A stretch of DNA of 64,000 nucleotides, taken from contig NC_061514.1 in NCBI RefSeq assembly GCF_022539505.1, positions 338,131,090 through 338,195,089 of the forward strand. The letters are read 5' to 3'. The translations under genes were made by a program, and so were the position numbers. The notes beneath the pieces are model-generated. The model worked only from the letters and a program-made list of their open reading frames with translations. It searched no databases and was not told the DNA's origin. This document shows positions 1 through 11,860 of this stretch, piece by piece. Each line of letters begins with the position of its first letter. Positions within the stretch are counted from its first letter, which is position 1. The DNA comes from Lolium rigidum. Taxonomy: Eukaryota; Streptophyta; Magnoliopsida; Poales; Poaceae.

Positions 1-889
1 TATGCTACAGCGGAGCGTTTCTCTCTCCCATAAAGTGAATGCTAGGATCCATTTTATTCAAACAAAACGAAAACAAAAACAAACCGACGCTCCAAGCAAA
101 GCACATTAGATGTGATGGAATAAAAATATAGTTTCAGGGGAGGAACCTGATAATGTTGTCGATGAAGAAGGGGATGCCTTGGGCATCCCCAAGCTTAGAC
201 GCTTGAGTCTTCTTAATATATGCAGGGGTGAACCACCGGGGCATCCCCAAGCTTAGAGCTTTCACTCTCCTTGATCATGTTGCATCATACTCCTCTCTTG
301 ATCCTTGAAAACTTCCTCCACACCAAACTCGAAACAACTCATTAGAGGGTTAGTGCACAATAAAAATTAACATATTCAGAGGTGACACAATCATTCTTAA
401 CACTTCTGGACATTGCATAATGCTACTGGACATTAGTGGATCAAAGAAATTCATCCAACATAGCGAAAGAGGCAATGCGAAATAAAAGGCAGAATCTGTC
501 AAAACAGAACAGTTCGTATTGACGAATTTTAAAATGGCACCAGACTTGCTCAAATGAAAATGCCCAAATTGAATGAAAGTTGCGTACATATCTGAGGATC
601 ATGCACGTAAATTGGCTTAATTTTCTGAGCTACCTACAGGGAGGTGGACCCAGATTCGTGACAGCAAAGAAATCTGGAACTGTGCAGTAATCCAAATCTA
701 GTACTTACTTTTCTATCAACGGCTTAACTTGGCACAACAAAACACAAAACTAAGATAAGGAGAGGTTGCTACAGTAGTAAACAACTTCCAAGACACAAAA
801 TAAAAACAAAGTACTGTATGTAAAAACATGGGTTGTCTCCCATAAGCGCTTTTCTTTAACGCCTTTCAGCTAGGCGCAGAAAGTGTGTA
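1..889 (-). mobile_element. 3' non-coding interior of an LTR retrotransposon
   Basis: This is the part of the nested minus-strand element that lies downstream of its ORF (890-1534). No ORF with a recognisable domain is present. Read on the minus strand it holds two copies of a short segment built around 'aagcttggggatgcc' (near 172-195 and 236-255 on the plus strand). Such G-rich stretches often precede the polypurine tract of Triticeae gypsy elements. The 3' LTR is not in the window, so the element continues past the left edge. The assignment rests on continuity with the LTR and ORF to its right. Confidence 0.6.
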
Positions 890-1534
890 TCAAGTATTAT
901 CGAAGGGTGGTACTTCTACAGCGGGGTGTGGGCTTTTCTCAACCAGGCATAGTATATTAGATACATAAGTTTTAGCATCTCCCTTTTCATTAGTCTTAGG
1001 CGTGCTACTCTCATCAAACAAATTTTCAGGAACAAGCCAAGCATAGTTATTTTCTAGTGCATCATTCATAGCTAGGAGCTTACATGGTATTGGTGCTTTG
1101 ATCTCCCCTCCATCATCAATATTATTAGTGTATCTTATTCTATCCATATCCATCTTTTCAAGGAGACTAACAAAATTAGTAGGAGAACCAAGCATATTAA
1201 ATTTAGCAAACACCTTTCTAGCTTCTCTTGCTAGACCACCAAATTCTCTAAGAAGGGTTTCTAATACAAAATCTTTCTTTTCCCCCTCTTCCATATCGCC
1301 AAGTGTGAAAAACATGTGTTGGATTATAGGATTAAGATTAACAAATTTAGTTTCCAACAGGCGAACTAAATGTGCAGCAGCAATTTCATAAGTAGGCGCA
1401 AGGTCTACCAAGTGTCTATCTTCAAAATTTTCAATAGTACTAACATGGTTGAAGAATTCTTCTATATTATTTCTCCCAACTATAGACCCACGTCCTACCG
1501 GTATGTCTTTTGTGGTAAAATTAAAAGGAAACAT
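890..1534 (-). CDS. retrotransposon-encoded protein of unknown function (214 aa)
   Basis: This is an open frame of 214 codons starting at the ATG whose complement is 1532-1534. It has no stop or frameshift. It lies about 230 bp downstream of the primer-binding-like site and LTR of the nested minus-strand element, where the first internal ORF of an LTR retrotransposon is expected. The protein is mostly charged and helical with no zinc knuckle, protease or RT motif. Its N-terminus contains GRGSIVGRNNIEEFF and it ends in a proline-rich tail finishing PPFDNT. I recognise it as a protein type found in non-autonomous Triticeae gypsy elements, but cannot name its function. Codons upstream of the chosen ATG are also open, so the start is uncertain. 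Confidence 0.55.
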   Translation of the reverse strand: MFPFNFTTKDIPVGRGSIVGRNNIEEFFNHVSTIENFEDRHLVDLAPTYEIAAAHLVRLLETKFVNLNPIIQHMFFTLGDMEEGEKKDFVLETLLREFGGLAREARKVFAKFNMLGSPTNFVSLLEKMDMDRIRYTNNIDDGGEIKAPIPCKLLAMNDALENNYAWLVPENLFDESSTPKTNEKGDAKTYVSNILCLVEKSPHPAVEVPPFDNT

Positions 1535-1740
1535 GATGAAATAAGTAAAGTAAATGCAAGTAACTAATTTTTTTGTGTTTTTGATAGCAAACAAGATAGC
1601 AAATAAAGTAAAACTAGCAACTAATTTTTTTTGTATTTTGATTTAGTGCAGCAAACAAAGTAGTAAATAAAACTAAGCAAGACAAAAACAAAGTAAAGAG
1701 ATTGAGAAGTGGAGACTCCCCTTGCAGCGTGTCTTGATCT

Positions 1741-1757
1741 CCCGGCAACGGCGCCGG
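1741..1757 (-). other. primer-binding site of the nested element
   Basis: The minus strand reads CGGCGCCGTTGCCGGG ten bases after the LTR end. This is one base away from the TGGCGCCGTTGCCGGGG signature that follows the 5' LTR in many Triticeae gypsy elements. It shows that 1768-3330 is a 5' LTR and that the interior runs to the left. Confidence 0.65.
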
Positions 1758-1767
1758 AAAATATGCT

Positions 1768-3330
1768 TGATGGCGTGTAACTCACACGTTCGTTGGGAAC
1801 CCCAAGAGGAAGGTATGATGCGCACGGCAGCAAGTTTTCCCTCGGAAAGAAACCAAGGTTTATCGAACCGGGAGGAGCCAAGAAGCACGTTGAAGGTTGA
1901 TGGCGGCGGGATGTAGTGCGGCGCAACACCAGGGATTCCGGCGCCAACGTGGAACCTGCACAACACAACCAAAGTACTTTGCCCCAACGAAACAGTGAGG
2001 TTGTCAATCTCACCGGCTTGCTGTAACAAAGGATTAACCGTATTGTGTGGCAGTAGAACAAGTATTGCAGTAGATTGTATTTCAGTATAGAGAATTGGAC
2101 CGGGGTCCACAGTTCACTAGAGGTGTCTCTCCCATAAGACAAACGGCATGTTGGGTGAACAAATTACAGTTGGGCAATTGACAAATAAAGAGAGCATGAC
2201 CATGCACATACATATCATGATGAGTATAGTGAGATTTAATTGGGCATTACGACAAAGTACATAGACCGTCATCCAACCGCATCTATGCCTAAAAAGTCCA
2301 CCTTCGGGTTATCATCCGAACCCCTCCGGTATTAAGTTGCTAACAACGGACAATTGCATTAAGTATGGCGCGTAATGTAACTAGTGACTACATCCTTGAA
2401 CATAGCACTAATGTTTTATCCCTAGTGGCAACAGCACAACACAACCTTAGAACTTTCGTCATCTGTCCCGGTGTCAATGCGGGCATGAACCCACTATCGA
2501 GCATAAGTACTCCCTCTTGGAGTTACAAGCATCTACTTGGCCGAGCATCTACTAGTAACGGAAAGCATGCAAGATCATAAACAACACGTAGATATAACTT
2601 TGATAATCAACATAACAAGTATTCTCTATTCATCGGATCCCAACAAACGCAACATATAGAATTACGGATAGATGATCTTGATCATGTTAGGCAGCTCACA
2701 AGATCCGACAATGATAGCACAATGGAGAGAAGACAACCATCTAGCTACTGCTATGGACCCATAGTCCGGGGGTAGACTACTCACACATCACACCGGAGGC
2801 GACCATGGCGGCGTAGAGTCCTCCGGGAGATGATTCCCCTCTCCGGCAGGGTGCCGGAGGCGATCTCTGGATCCCCGAGATGGGATCGGCGGCGGCGGCG
2901 TCTCCGGAAGGTTTTCCGTATCGTGGCTCTCGGTGCGGGGGTTTCGTCACGGAGGCTATTTGTAGGCGGAAGGGCAGGTCAAGAGGCGGCACGGGGGCCC
3001 CACACCACGGGGCCGCGCGGCCAAGGGGGGGCCGCGCCGCCTAGGGTGTGGCCCCTCCGTGGCCCCTCTTCGTCTCTCCTTCGGACTTCGGAAGCTTCGT
3101 GGAAAAATAGGCCCCCGGGCTTTGATTTCGTCCAATTCCGAGAATATTTCCTTACTAGGATTTCTGAAACCAAAAACAGCAGAAAACGACAAGCGGCACT
3201 TCGGCATCTTGTTAATAGGTTAGTTCCAGAAAATGCACGAATATGACATAAAGTGTGCATAAAACATGTAGATAACATCAATAATGTGGCATGGAACATA
3301 AGAAATTATCGATACGTCGGAGACGTATCA
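1768..3330 (-). mobile_element. 5' LTR of nested gypsy-type element (1563 bp)
   Basis: On the minus strand this begins TGATACGTCTCCGACGTATC and ends GCCATCA, giving TG...CA ends. It is directly followed by a primer-binding-like site. The right boundary interrupts a gag reading frame (3331 onward), so this element is inserted into another one. The LTR is clearly the same family as the solo LTR at 49996-51593. They share the segment around GGTTCCACGTTGGCGCC near the 3' end, the GGTTCCCAACG motif, and the GC-rich leader. The other end of the element lies outside the window, so its target duplication cannot be checked. Confidence 0.8.
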
Positions 3331-5603
3331 CATATGCATAAAAGTATCATTAATTTTGGCGTAAGAAAAACTCTTCTCATTAATAGTAATTGGAGCAGGA
3401 TCATTATCAAGAATTTGAACATGGTAAATAAGTTGCATACTAAGGGAATTGTTTTTGGCAATCCAATCATAACTATTACAAGTTTCATAAGGATAATTAT
3501 AACCTTTTTCATAGCATTCTTTATAATAATTGTCAAAGATTGGGGGCATAGTGTCATCATAAGAAATAGAATAGTTATCCTCCACAATATGTTCATCTGT
3601 AACCTTACCATCATCGTTACTAGAAGGAGATATATCAAACATATAATCATCAATAGCAAAAGGATTTCAAACACCTCATCCCCAAGCTTAGAGCTCTCTA
3701 TATCATTATGGCAAGAAGCATGGATAATACTAATACTATGGCAATTATTAACATCATCATTTTCAGAATTAGTTTCCCAGAGATTTTCAATATCAAAAGT
3801 AGTGTGCTCTTCTAAATCATGATCACTAATGTAGGTAAAGGGCATAGGAAGATCATTGTACTCAGATTCATTATCATAATAATCATTAGGAGCAACATAC
3901 TTACGGTTACCTATCATTATCTCATACACGCGGGGATATGTCGTTACCTCTTTCTTTTTATTCCTCCTCTTCTTCTTCTTCTTCGCTCCCTTCTTCTTCT
4001 TCTTCTTCTTTTCCTTCTCCTCGTTCCCTTTTTTAGGAGGAATAGGCTTGAAGGGAGGCTTCTCCACATAACCTGATTTATTTCCAGAAACAATAGAAGA
4101 AACTTGGGAGGGTTCCTCCTTTTCATTAATAAGTTTAAAACACAGATCGATCCTATCATATTTTGGCAAAGTGTCATCTTCTAAAATATTTTTTATGTAA
4201 GTATTTGTATGGCAATTATCAATGCAATAAGAAAGAAACCCATGCAGGACACTATTAATATCAAGATCACTCATATCTAACAAAGAAAATTTTCTTGATA
4301 ACTCTTCACACCACAAAAATAAAGTAAGTTCATCATGCTGATTAGGAGTAATTTCATCATCACAATACAAATTTGCAGCACTCATGGGGTTCGAATTATC
4401 ATTGGAGGAGCATTGAAAATTAAAATGACCCACTCTATGGAAAAGTTCACAAATAAAAGGATAGAGGGCACAAACTTTTTCACCAAGATCATCTAGAGCC
4501 CTAGACCACTTTCTAGTTTTTTCATTCCTATGATGGATACAATATTCATCTTCGATTTGATTAATTCCACAAGGTCTGTGCATTCCATAAAAATTAACAT
4601 GCTTATAAGAAATAGTATTTTCAGAAGTTTGGGCATGTTTATTGCAATCATTAACAACAATTTCATTTTCCATGCAAGTGTCTTTAAAAGGTTCATGATA
4701 CATGTACCAATTTTCTTTAGGAACATTAATATGAGAAGAAAAGGCTCTATAGCAATCGACCATAATTTGAGGATCAAGACCATATTTAGCACTAAGCTCT
4801 TGAAAATCAACAGTTTCAATGAAAGACTTAATGCATTCCTGTTCATAGTTTATACCTGATTCTTTACCTTTGTCGTTCTCCCAATCTTTAGTATTCTCCT
4901 TAATTCTTTCAAGAAGATCCCATCTAGCTTCAACCTCCTTGCTTGTGAAAGATCCCTCCAAACAGGCATCTAGATAGTCCTTGTGGTGTCCTGAAAGCCT
5001 TGCATAAAAATTATTAATAATAACATTACGGGGGAGCTCATGAATGGGACATTTGAGCATTAGTGACTTCAATCTCCCCCATGCTTGGGAAATACTCTCT
5101 CCATCACGAGGATAAAAGTTATAAATGTAATTCCTATCAATATGCACTTCATGAGGAGGATAAAATTTAGAATAAAAGAGAGGTACAATTTCCTCCCAAC
5201 CAAGAGATCGACCATTCTTCAGCATCTTATACCATTCCGCAGCTCTGCCCTTCAGAGATATAGAGAATAGCTTCCTCTTAACTTGGTCTTTTGAAATACC
5301 TGCACTCTCGAACAACTGGCATAATTCATGTATAAAGAGTAAATGATCACTAGGATGGACAGTTCCATCCCCTTCATAGCGGTTATCCATAACACGTTCA
5401 ATAATTTTCATAGGTATTTTATATGGAATACTTTCAACAGGTGGATTTAAAATATCATAAGCATCATTAGAGTTATCGCATATGGGAGATAAAGTATTAT
5501 CAGAGCAAATTTTCTCCCCTAAAGATGGGAAGCTAAAAAGATCATAAAAATTAGCTTCCCCAAGCTTAGACTTCTCCATAGCATTAGCAGTAATTGCGTT
5601 CAT
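3331..5603 (-). pseudogene. gag of a gypsy-type retrotransposon, frameshifted and cut by an insertion
   Basis: A long open frame starts near the ATG at 5603 and encodes a retrotransposon gag core. The region around residues 80-220 has the pattern DHLLFIHELCQLFE ... RAAEWYKML ... ESISQAWGRLKSL of plant Ty3/gypsy gag. A strongly basic lysine/arginine run follows (plus-strand 3957-4025). Near 3650 the frame is lost, and a good continuation (MFDISPSSNDDGK...) appears in another minus-strand frame at 3642-3331, so one indel broke the gene. The frame then runs into the LTR inserted at 3330. No protease, RT or integrase follows, so the host element is truncated here or was non-autonomous. Codons above the chosen ATG are open to about 5630. 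Confidence 0.75.
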
Positions 5604-5863
5604 ACTAATAACATTGCTACTAGCATGCAAAAAAGGTTCGATAGGTTTTTAATTTTCGCATCACACAATTCATGTCTTAACTCAGGAAATAGATTAAAAA
5701 GCTCACTATTGTTTTCCATTATGCCTAACTAGTGAAAAATAAAAACAAGAAACAAAAAGATGCAATTGCAGGATCTAAAGGAAATAGCTTCGAGCACTCA
5801 CACACCGGCAACAGTGCTAGAAAATAGCTTAGTAGTCGGAGGATGTGAATACCTTTTACCTTA

Positions 5864-5884
5864 CCTCCCCGACAACGGCGCCGA
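5864..5884 (-). other. primer-binding site of the outer element
   Basis: The minus strand reads CGGCGCCGTTGTCGGGGAGG shortly after the LTR end at 5895. This matches the TGGCGCCGTTGCCGGGGA type of site that follows Triticeae gypsy 5' LTRs. It orients the outer element to the minus strand. Confidence 0.65.
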
Positions 5885-5894
5885 GAAAATAGCT

Positions 5895-7355
5895 TGATGT
5901 CTACGCACGCTTCTATTCACTGTAGACGGTGTTGGGCCTCCAAGAGCGAGAGGTTTGTAGAACGGCGGCAAGTTTTCCTTAAGTGAATCACCCAAGGTTT
6001 ATCGAACTCAGGGAGGTAGAGGTCAAAGATATCCCTCTCAAGCAACCCTGCAATTACGATACAAGAAGTCTCTTGTGTCCCCAACACACCTAATACACTG
6101 GGTGCACTAGTTCGGCGAAGAGATAGTGAAATACAAGTAATATGGATGATTGTAAGTAGTAATTGCAATCTGAAATAAAAATGGCAGCAAGCGAACATGT
6201 AGAAGAACTTGTTGGAAACAGTGTTTTAATGCTTAGAAACAAGGCCTAGGGATCATACTTTCACTAGTGGACACTCTCAACATTGATCACATAACTGAAT
6301 AAATAAATGCTACTTTCTACACTCTCTTGTTGGATAACAAACACCATTCATTGTGTAGGGCTACAAAAGCACACCTCAAGCCGGAGTAAACAAGCTCCAC
6401 AACATCCGGAGTTCATATTTAAGTAACCTCTAGAGTGCATAATAGACCGTTGCAATTTAGACCGAGTACTAACATAGCATACACACTCGTCAACAATAGC
6501 TATGAAAGGGGAATAGATCGCATCAATACTATCATAGTAATAATTAACTTCATAATCTACAAGAGATTACAATCATAACCTACGCCAAGTACTTCATGAT
6601 GCACACACTCGTCAACATTACATCATGGAGGAGGAATAGACTACTTTAATAACATCACTAGAGTAGCACATAGATTAATAGTGATACAAAGCTCATGATC
6701 ACATAAAGATCACACCATGGGAGAGAGAGATGAACCACATAGCTACCGGTAGAACCCTTAGCCTCGGGGGAGAACTACTCCCTCCTCATCATGGGAGACA
6801 ACAACGGCGATGAAGATGGCGGTGGTGTCGATGGAGATGACCCCGGGGGCAATTCCCCGTCCCGGCGGCGTGCCGGAACAGAGACTTCTGTCCCCCGAAA
6901 CGGAGTTTCGCGATGGCGGCGGCGCCCCTGGAGTCTTTCTGCAGTTTCGTGAATCGGTATCGGGTTTTTAGGTCACGAGGGATAATATAGGCGAAGAGGC
7001 GGCGCAAGGGGGTGCCTGGGGGTCCCACCCCATAGCTGGGCGCGCCCCCCTCTAGGCCGCGCCGCCCTATGGTGCAGGGGTCTGGGCCTCCTCTCCGTCT
7101 CCCCTTCGGTGTTCTGGTCCGTCTCGGTGAAATAAGATGTTTGGCCTTTGTTTCGTCGAATTCCGAGAATATTGCCCGAACAACCTTTCTGGAACCAAAA
7201 ACAGCAGCAAACAGGAACTGGCACTTCGGCATCTTGTTAATAGGTTAATTCCGAAAAATGCATAAAATCATTATAAAGTGTGAGCAAAACATGTAGGTAT
7301 TGTCATAAAACTAGCATGGAACATAAGAAATTATAGATACGTTGGAGACGTATCA
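5895..7355 (-). mobile_element. 5' LTR of the outer gypsy-type element (1461 bp)
   Basis: On the minus strand it starts TGATACGTCTCCAACGTATC and ends GACATCA, followed by a primer-binding-like site. Its first 50 bases resemble the LTR at 1768-3330, but the rest is largely different, for example ACACCTAATACACTGGGTGC near the 3' side. The two elements therefore belong to related but separate families. Minus-strand gag 3331-5603 is its interior. The right flank is another decayed LTR (7356-8591), so this element inserted into older retrotransposon DNA. Confidence 0.75.
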
Positions 7356-8591
7356 TCAACCGTCGAGGAAGCCGGTCAACCGGGCCAGGGACCGGGCCGT
7401 CCGGTTCAGGACCCGGTCAGACCGGGCGAGGGACCGGACCAGCCGGTCCAAACCGGGGTAGGGACCGGACCGAGACTGGAACTAGGAATTGACTCTCAGT
7501 AGTCCACCCGGATTGCATCAGTGTAGGATCCGGTTGGCGCCGGGGCTCCCGGCCGTGCACCCGGTCGACCGGGCGGCAGACCGGAACCGGCCGGCGCAGG
7601 ACCGGTCCGACCGGGTCCATGACCGGGTGAGCAGGAAAACATGTTATACAAAAACTGTGATAACTTTTGTGTCCGGATCCTGATTGACATGAAACCAATT
7701 TTGTTGGAAATATAGAGACTCCTCACAGAACATTTTAGATGATTTTAGAGAGGGAGTCACCCACCGTCAAGAAACGGTGAAGACGTCCGAACTCGAAAAC
7801 GCAATAGAAGATGCATGCGGATTCCGTTTTCGATGAACTTGGGCTTGTTGTAAAGCTAGCAACAAGCTCAAGAACCTCTCACAGAGAAACAGCAAGAAGC
7901 AATAGGGATATGCAAAGTATGCAAAGGAATGAGCTCCCTAAGATGATGTGATCAAGTTACCCAACCGAAAGCCCCTCTTGATAGTGCGGCTATCTATCCT
8001 ATAATCCGGTCTCCCATCAACCACCTTGAGACCGGTAAAAGGAAAACCTAGCAAGGCCATACCTTTGCCTTGCGCATCCCGCTTGAACTTGATGATAACT
8101 CTTCAAGCTCTACTCAAGCCGGAATGCCACACTTGATCATCATAACTTCGTGAAGACTCACAAATGCTCCCCCATACACTATGATGCGAAAGCTTCATTG
8201 AGACACATCTTCACATGTCCATTATCACCAAATGGACGGCAAGCTTCAAGCATGTGATACACTTGAGATGATCATCTTGAACTTGCCCAACTCAACCTTA
8301 TATCTTCTCATACTCACTTAAGATAGAGCATGGCTAATATTGAGTTCCACATAAAAACTCCATCTTCATTTCTTCTTCTTGATCATATCACATATATGTC
8401 TTCAAATCGATGATCTTGATGCCAACACACAAGATGTATCTTTATTTACATGGCATCCATACTTGAATCCAACACATGGAATACAAGTAGAACCTATGGA
8501 ATATTCCTTCATATAAACTCAATGAAAACATTAGTCCATAGGGGTTGTCATTAATTACCAAAACCACACATAGGGACAATGTACCCTTACA
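7356..8591 (-). mobile_element. decayed LTR, minus orientation
   Basis: Read on the minus strand from 8591 the sequence begins TGTAAGGGTACATTGTCCC and continues GTGGTTTTGGTAATTAATGA. The same phrase opens the LTR at 11194. The two stay alignable for several hundred bases in opposite orientation, for example GGAGACCGG..TATAGG and GTTCATCGAAAACG. The 3' end is missing because the LTR at 5895-7355 abuts it. No ORF is supported here. Confidence 0.6.
7367..7640. repeat. CCGG-rich degenerate repeat block
   Basis: Short words such as CCGGTC, ACCGGG, GGGACCGG and their complements recur every few bases. This makes a GC-rich, partly palindromic block inside AT-rich LTR DNA. It lies at the 3' part of the decayed minus-strand LTR. 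A GC-rich R-region or leader of the retrotransposon is one explanation. Confidence 0.55.
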
Positions 8592-11180
8592 GCTATTCAT
8601 TGCTTTGCATGATGGTGTAACTAATTGAAGCTATCAAGAAACTCCCGTTGCATGATGGTTAACTCGTATATTTTACCATATGCTTGATTTGGTATGAAGA
8701 CGAACTTGGATATACTTGGAAACTAGCACCGGGAAATATTTCCCAAATACCTCTTGTCCTAGGACAATTGGTAATCTATTATGAGGTAGATATTTATTGA
8801 TCATCTTTACATTGGCTCTTGTGTTTAATTTCTTCATTTCTTGCCATGAAATGGTTTTTCATTTGACTCCCATGTGTTTTACTTGCATATTATGGATATA
8901 ATTTGTGTACTTTTATTATAGTTTTATTAAATAAAGGTAGAGTTATGATCCCATTTTTGTGCATTTTGTAAATACAAAATCCTAAATAATGCACTAATCT
9001 TGGGGGAGATCTCCTATTTGTGTTAGAATGCTACTTTTATGATCCTATCATTTCATTACTTGATCTTTATCAAGTATTTGATGTTGCAAGACAAACCTTT
9101 TCTTTTTGGTACTTGTGCCATCATGAAAAGTGTGAGGGTCTGGTTTATTTGTTCGAACCTTGCTCTCTTGGGAGTTGGTTATCTCATTGCTTGTTTTGGG
9201 TTTAATTAGCTTCTTGTAATGAGATAAGTCTTTGGAATCAATCTTGTGTCGAATTGGTTCTTTAATATAATTTGGGCAACTATTGTTCTTGAATTAATTG
9301 GTGTTTCATCCAAATTGTATTTCCGTTTGGTTCTTGAGTGTATCACCATGCATATTTACTATATGTATATTATATGTCATGCTTTGCTTTCTTATTCCAA
9401 TATATAGGGTAAACTCCAAAAAAATCCTAAATGGGCTAAGATGTGCATGAAATTCAATTTCATATCAATATGCACATGTTTATGTGGAGTTTGTCCTATA
9501 TGTTGTAGTGTCTAACTACTTTGGACCCAATTAGTTTGGGAACCATTTTGTACTTAGATTTGTTTTAGGTACATGAGGATGCATTGGATGCTTGCCAAAT
9601 TCATAAGGAAGAAGTGGTTACTAAATGATTATTTAAGGCAAGCTAGGATGATAACCGAAGTCATATCTACCACATACACACCAATGCTATCTTGGTAACA
9701 AGTATCTTCTCATGCATACTTTTATTGTATCCAACCTCGTGGTTGCATCTTGGCATGAATCTGTCTATTTGCAAATGTCTTAATGAAACCTCCTTATTGC
9801 AAATTGAGTTCTTTCTTTTGGTATCCTTTAGTTGTGATACTTGTTGCTTTTCTCAAGGCATCCCAACTATCTTCTTTCCCTTGTTTACATTTGTGATGTC
9901 TTTGATGTGTTTGTGTTTGAAGTTCATTAATATACAATGAGATAAAATCGAGCCTTTGGGCATGCCATTAAGCAAAGATCTTATTTGTATATTGCATGAA
10001 TTTGTTTTGGATATCATATTTCAATTCTTTTGTATCTATTTTGTGTGTACATGTTTTTTGTGTGGATAAATATCTTTGTGATATTGTATACTTAGAGAAA
10101 CTTATACACATAAGAGATGATAATTTTCCACTTGATATCTTATTTAATTGTTATATGTTGTTGGTCATGCTAAGCAAAATCACTCTTTGAAGACTATGAT
10201 GATGCTATTTTATCATCCTTGTATTAGTCTTATAATATGCTTGGCCACGCCTCTAACATATCCTTTTGGTTGAGAATTTTATTATGGTGTCTCTTACTTG
10301 TTGCTCAACCATTAATTTGCTCCAAGTGTTAAGCTTAATTTCTTATCTATGGTCTCTTGAAATTGTTTGTGGTTTAAATGGTAACGAGGGAGTGAGAATT
10401 TCATGTTGTGCATATTGTATTTAAATCCAACAATCTAATTCATGCATGTACCTTGGGGAGCTTCCTCATTTTATTTAAAGCACTACCTTGCGGCGATCAT
10501 AAGACTTTATTTCTCTTGGTATCTTTTTCTTTGAATGATATTATGGAAGTGATGATACCATGTTTGTGCACCTGTATTCCAAAAAAATTGTCTATCTTTG
10601 TGCACAAACCTTGGGGAGCTTCCTTATGTTATTTAGATCACTCTACTTGATCTTATCATAATATCTATCTTTCATTTGGTTCCATGTTTGGGTTCATTGG
10701 ATTGCTTGCTTCATGTGTTGAAGTTTATTGACTTTATTATCTTTTTGCAATGTTTGATCCTACATATAGTTTGAATCCCTCCGAGTATTCATCATTGGAT
10801 ACGTGCATTTGATTCCACTCACAATATGAGAAATGCACACATTATGGAGGAATTATCACTATATTGACCTCTCTAGATTTTTCGCCCATTTAGGCCATGG
10901 ATGCCAATGGGAGAGAGGTTTCGAGGGTTTAAGGGAATTGGGGTTTTATGCTTCTTGCTTTGTGCCAAAGTATTTTCCTTTAATGCTTTGCATCTTGTTG
11001 CCTTGCTTGGTTGAATATTGAGAGGAAATTCCACTAGGCTTTGATTGCCAATATATGCAATGAAATTCAAGTTCATTCACACGTGCATATATTATGGGAG
11101 AGTTTTCTCTATGTATTCAACTTGTTTGTTACTTAAATTCCTTATATAAACACTCTCAAAGATATTGTCATCAATTACCG
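8592..11180 (+). mobile_element. non-coding interior of an LTR retrotransposon
   Basis: About 2.6 kb of AT-rich DNA without any coding frame I can recognise; the longest frames are under 85 codons and lack domains. It ends in a polypurine tract followed by an LTR, so I read it as the region between pol and the 3' LTR of a plus-strand element, or the interior of a non-autonomous one. Short internal repeats occur: ACCTTGGGGAGCTTCCT at 10450 and again at 10608. Confidence 0.5.
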
Positions 11181-11193
11181 AAATGGGGGAGAT
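11181..11193 (+). other. polypurine tract before a 3' LTR
   Basis: The sequence AAATGGGGGAGAT lies directly before TGAAAGTGCAT, the start of the LTR at 11194. A purine-only G-run at this position is the usual plus-strand primer of LTR retrotransposons. Confidence 0.6.
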
Positions 11194-11860
11194 TGAAAGT
11201 GCATAGAGTCCCCATGTGTGGTTTTGGTAATTAATGACAATCCCTATGGACTAATGTTTGCATTGAGTCATAATTGTAGGAGTTGTCTATAGGCAATGCT
11301 TGGACCATATGTTGGCTTCAAGGTTGCAATAAGAAGAAATAAAGTGAAAGTTCAAGATGACCTAACTCGAAGAGATCATATGCTTGAAGCTTGCCTTTCA
11401 TATGGTGATCATGGATATGTGAAGATGCGCCGAAAAAGAAGCTCTCCCATAGTGGAGTATGGGGGAGCAATTAGCAAGACTTCATCAAGCAAGCACAATC
11501 AAGGAAGGTGTTCCATCTTGTTGCGGTCAAGATCGTCATCACCGAGCTCAAGTGGAATGCGCAAGTTTAAGGTTTGGTCTTGATAGGGTTTTTTTCTTAC
11601 CGGTCTCGTGGTTTAGTTAGGAGACCGGGTTATAGGTTAGTTGCGACACTATCAAGGGGCTCTCGATTGAGTAACTCGGTCGTATCATTTGAAGAGAGGT
11701 CAAACCTTTGCATCCTTGCATCATCTTTCTTGGTTGTTATTTGGATCTTATCCATATGGTGTTTTAGAGCTTGTGCTTATTCTCATGACAAGCTCTAGTT
11801 CATCGAAAACGAATTCCACATGAAATACTTGTTGTGTTGTCGATATTGGAGTTTTTCCCG
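11194..11860 (+). mobile_element. LTR (3'), plus orientation, decayed
   Basis: It starts TGAAAGTGCATAGAG right after a polypurine tract. It shares with the minus-strand LTR 7356-8591 the phrase GTGGTTTTGGTAATTAATGA and later blocks (GTGAAGATGCG, TATGGGGGAGCA, GTTCATCGAAAACG). The LTR's 3' end is not clear. Similarity fades around 11830-11860, and different repetitive DNA follows. Confidence 0.55.

Noticed and set aside
1621..3299. Minus- and plus-strand frames of 65-170 codons within the LTR at 1768-3330
   Set aside because: They lie inside an LTR, overlap in several frames and differ from the solo LTR copy by indels; no domain is present.
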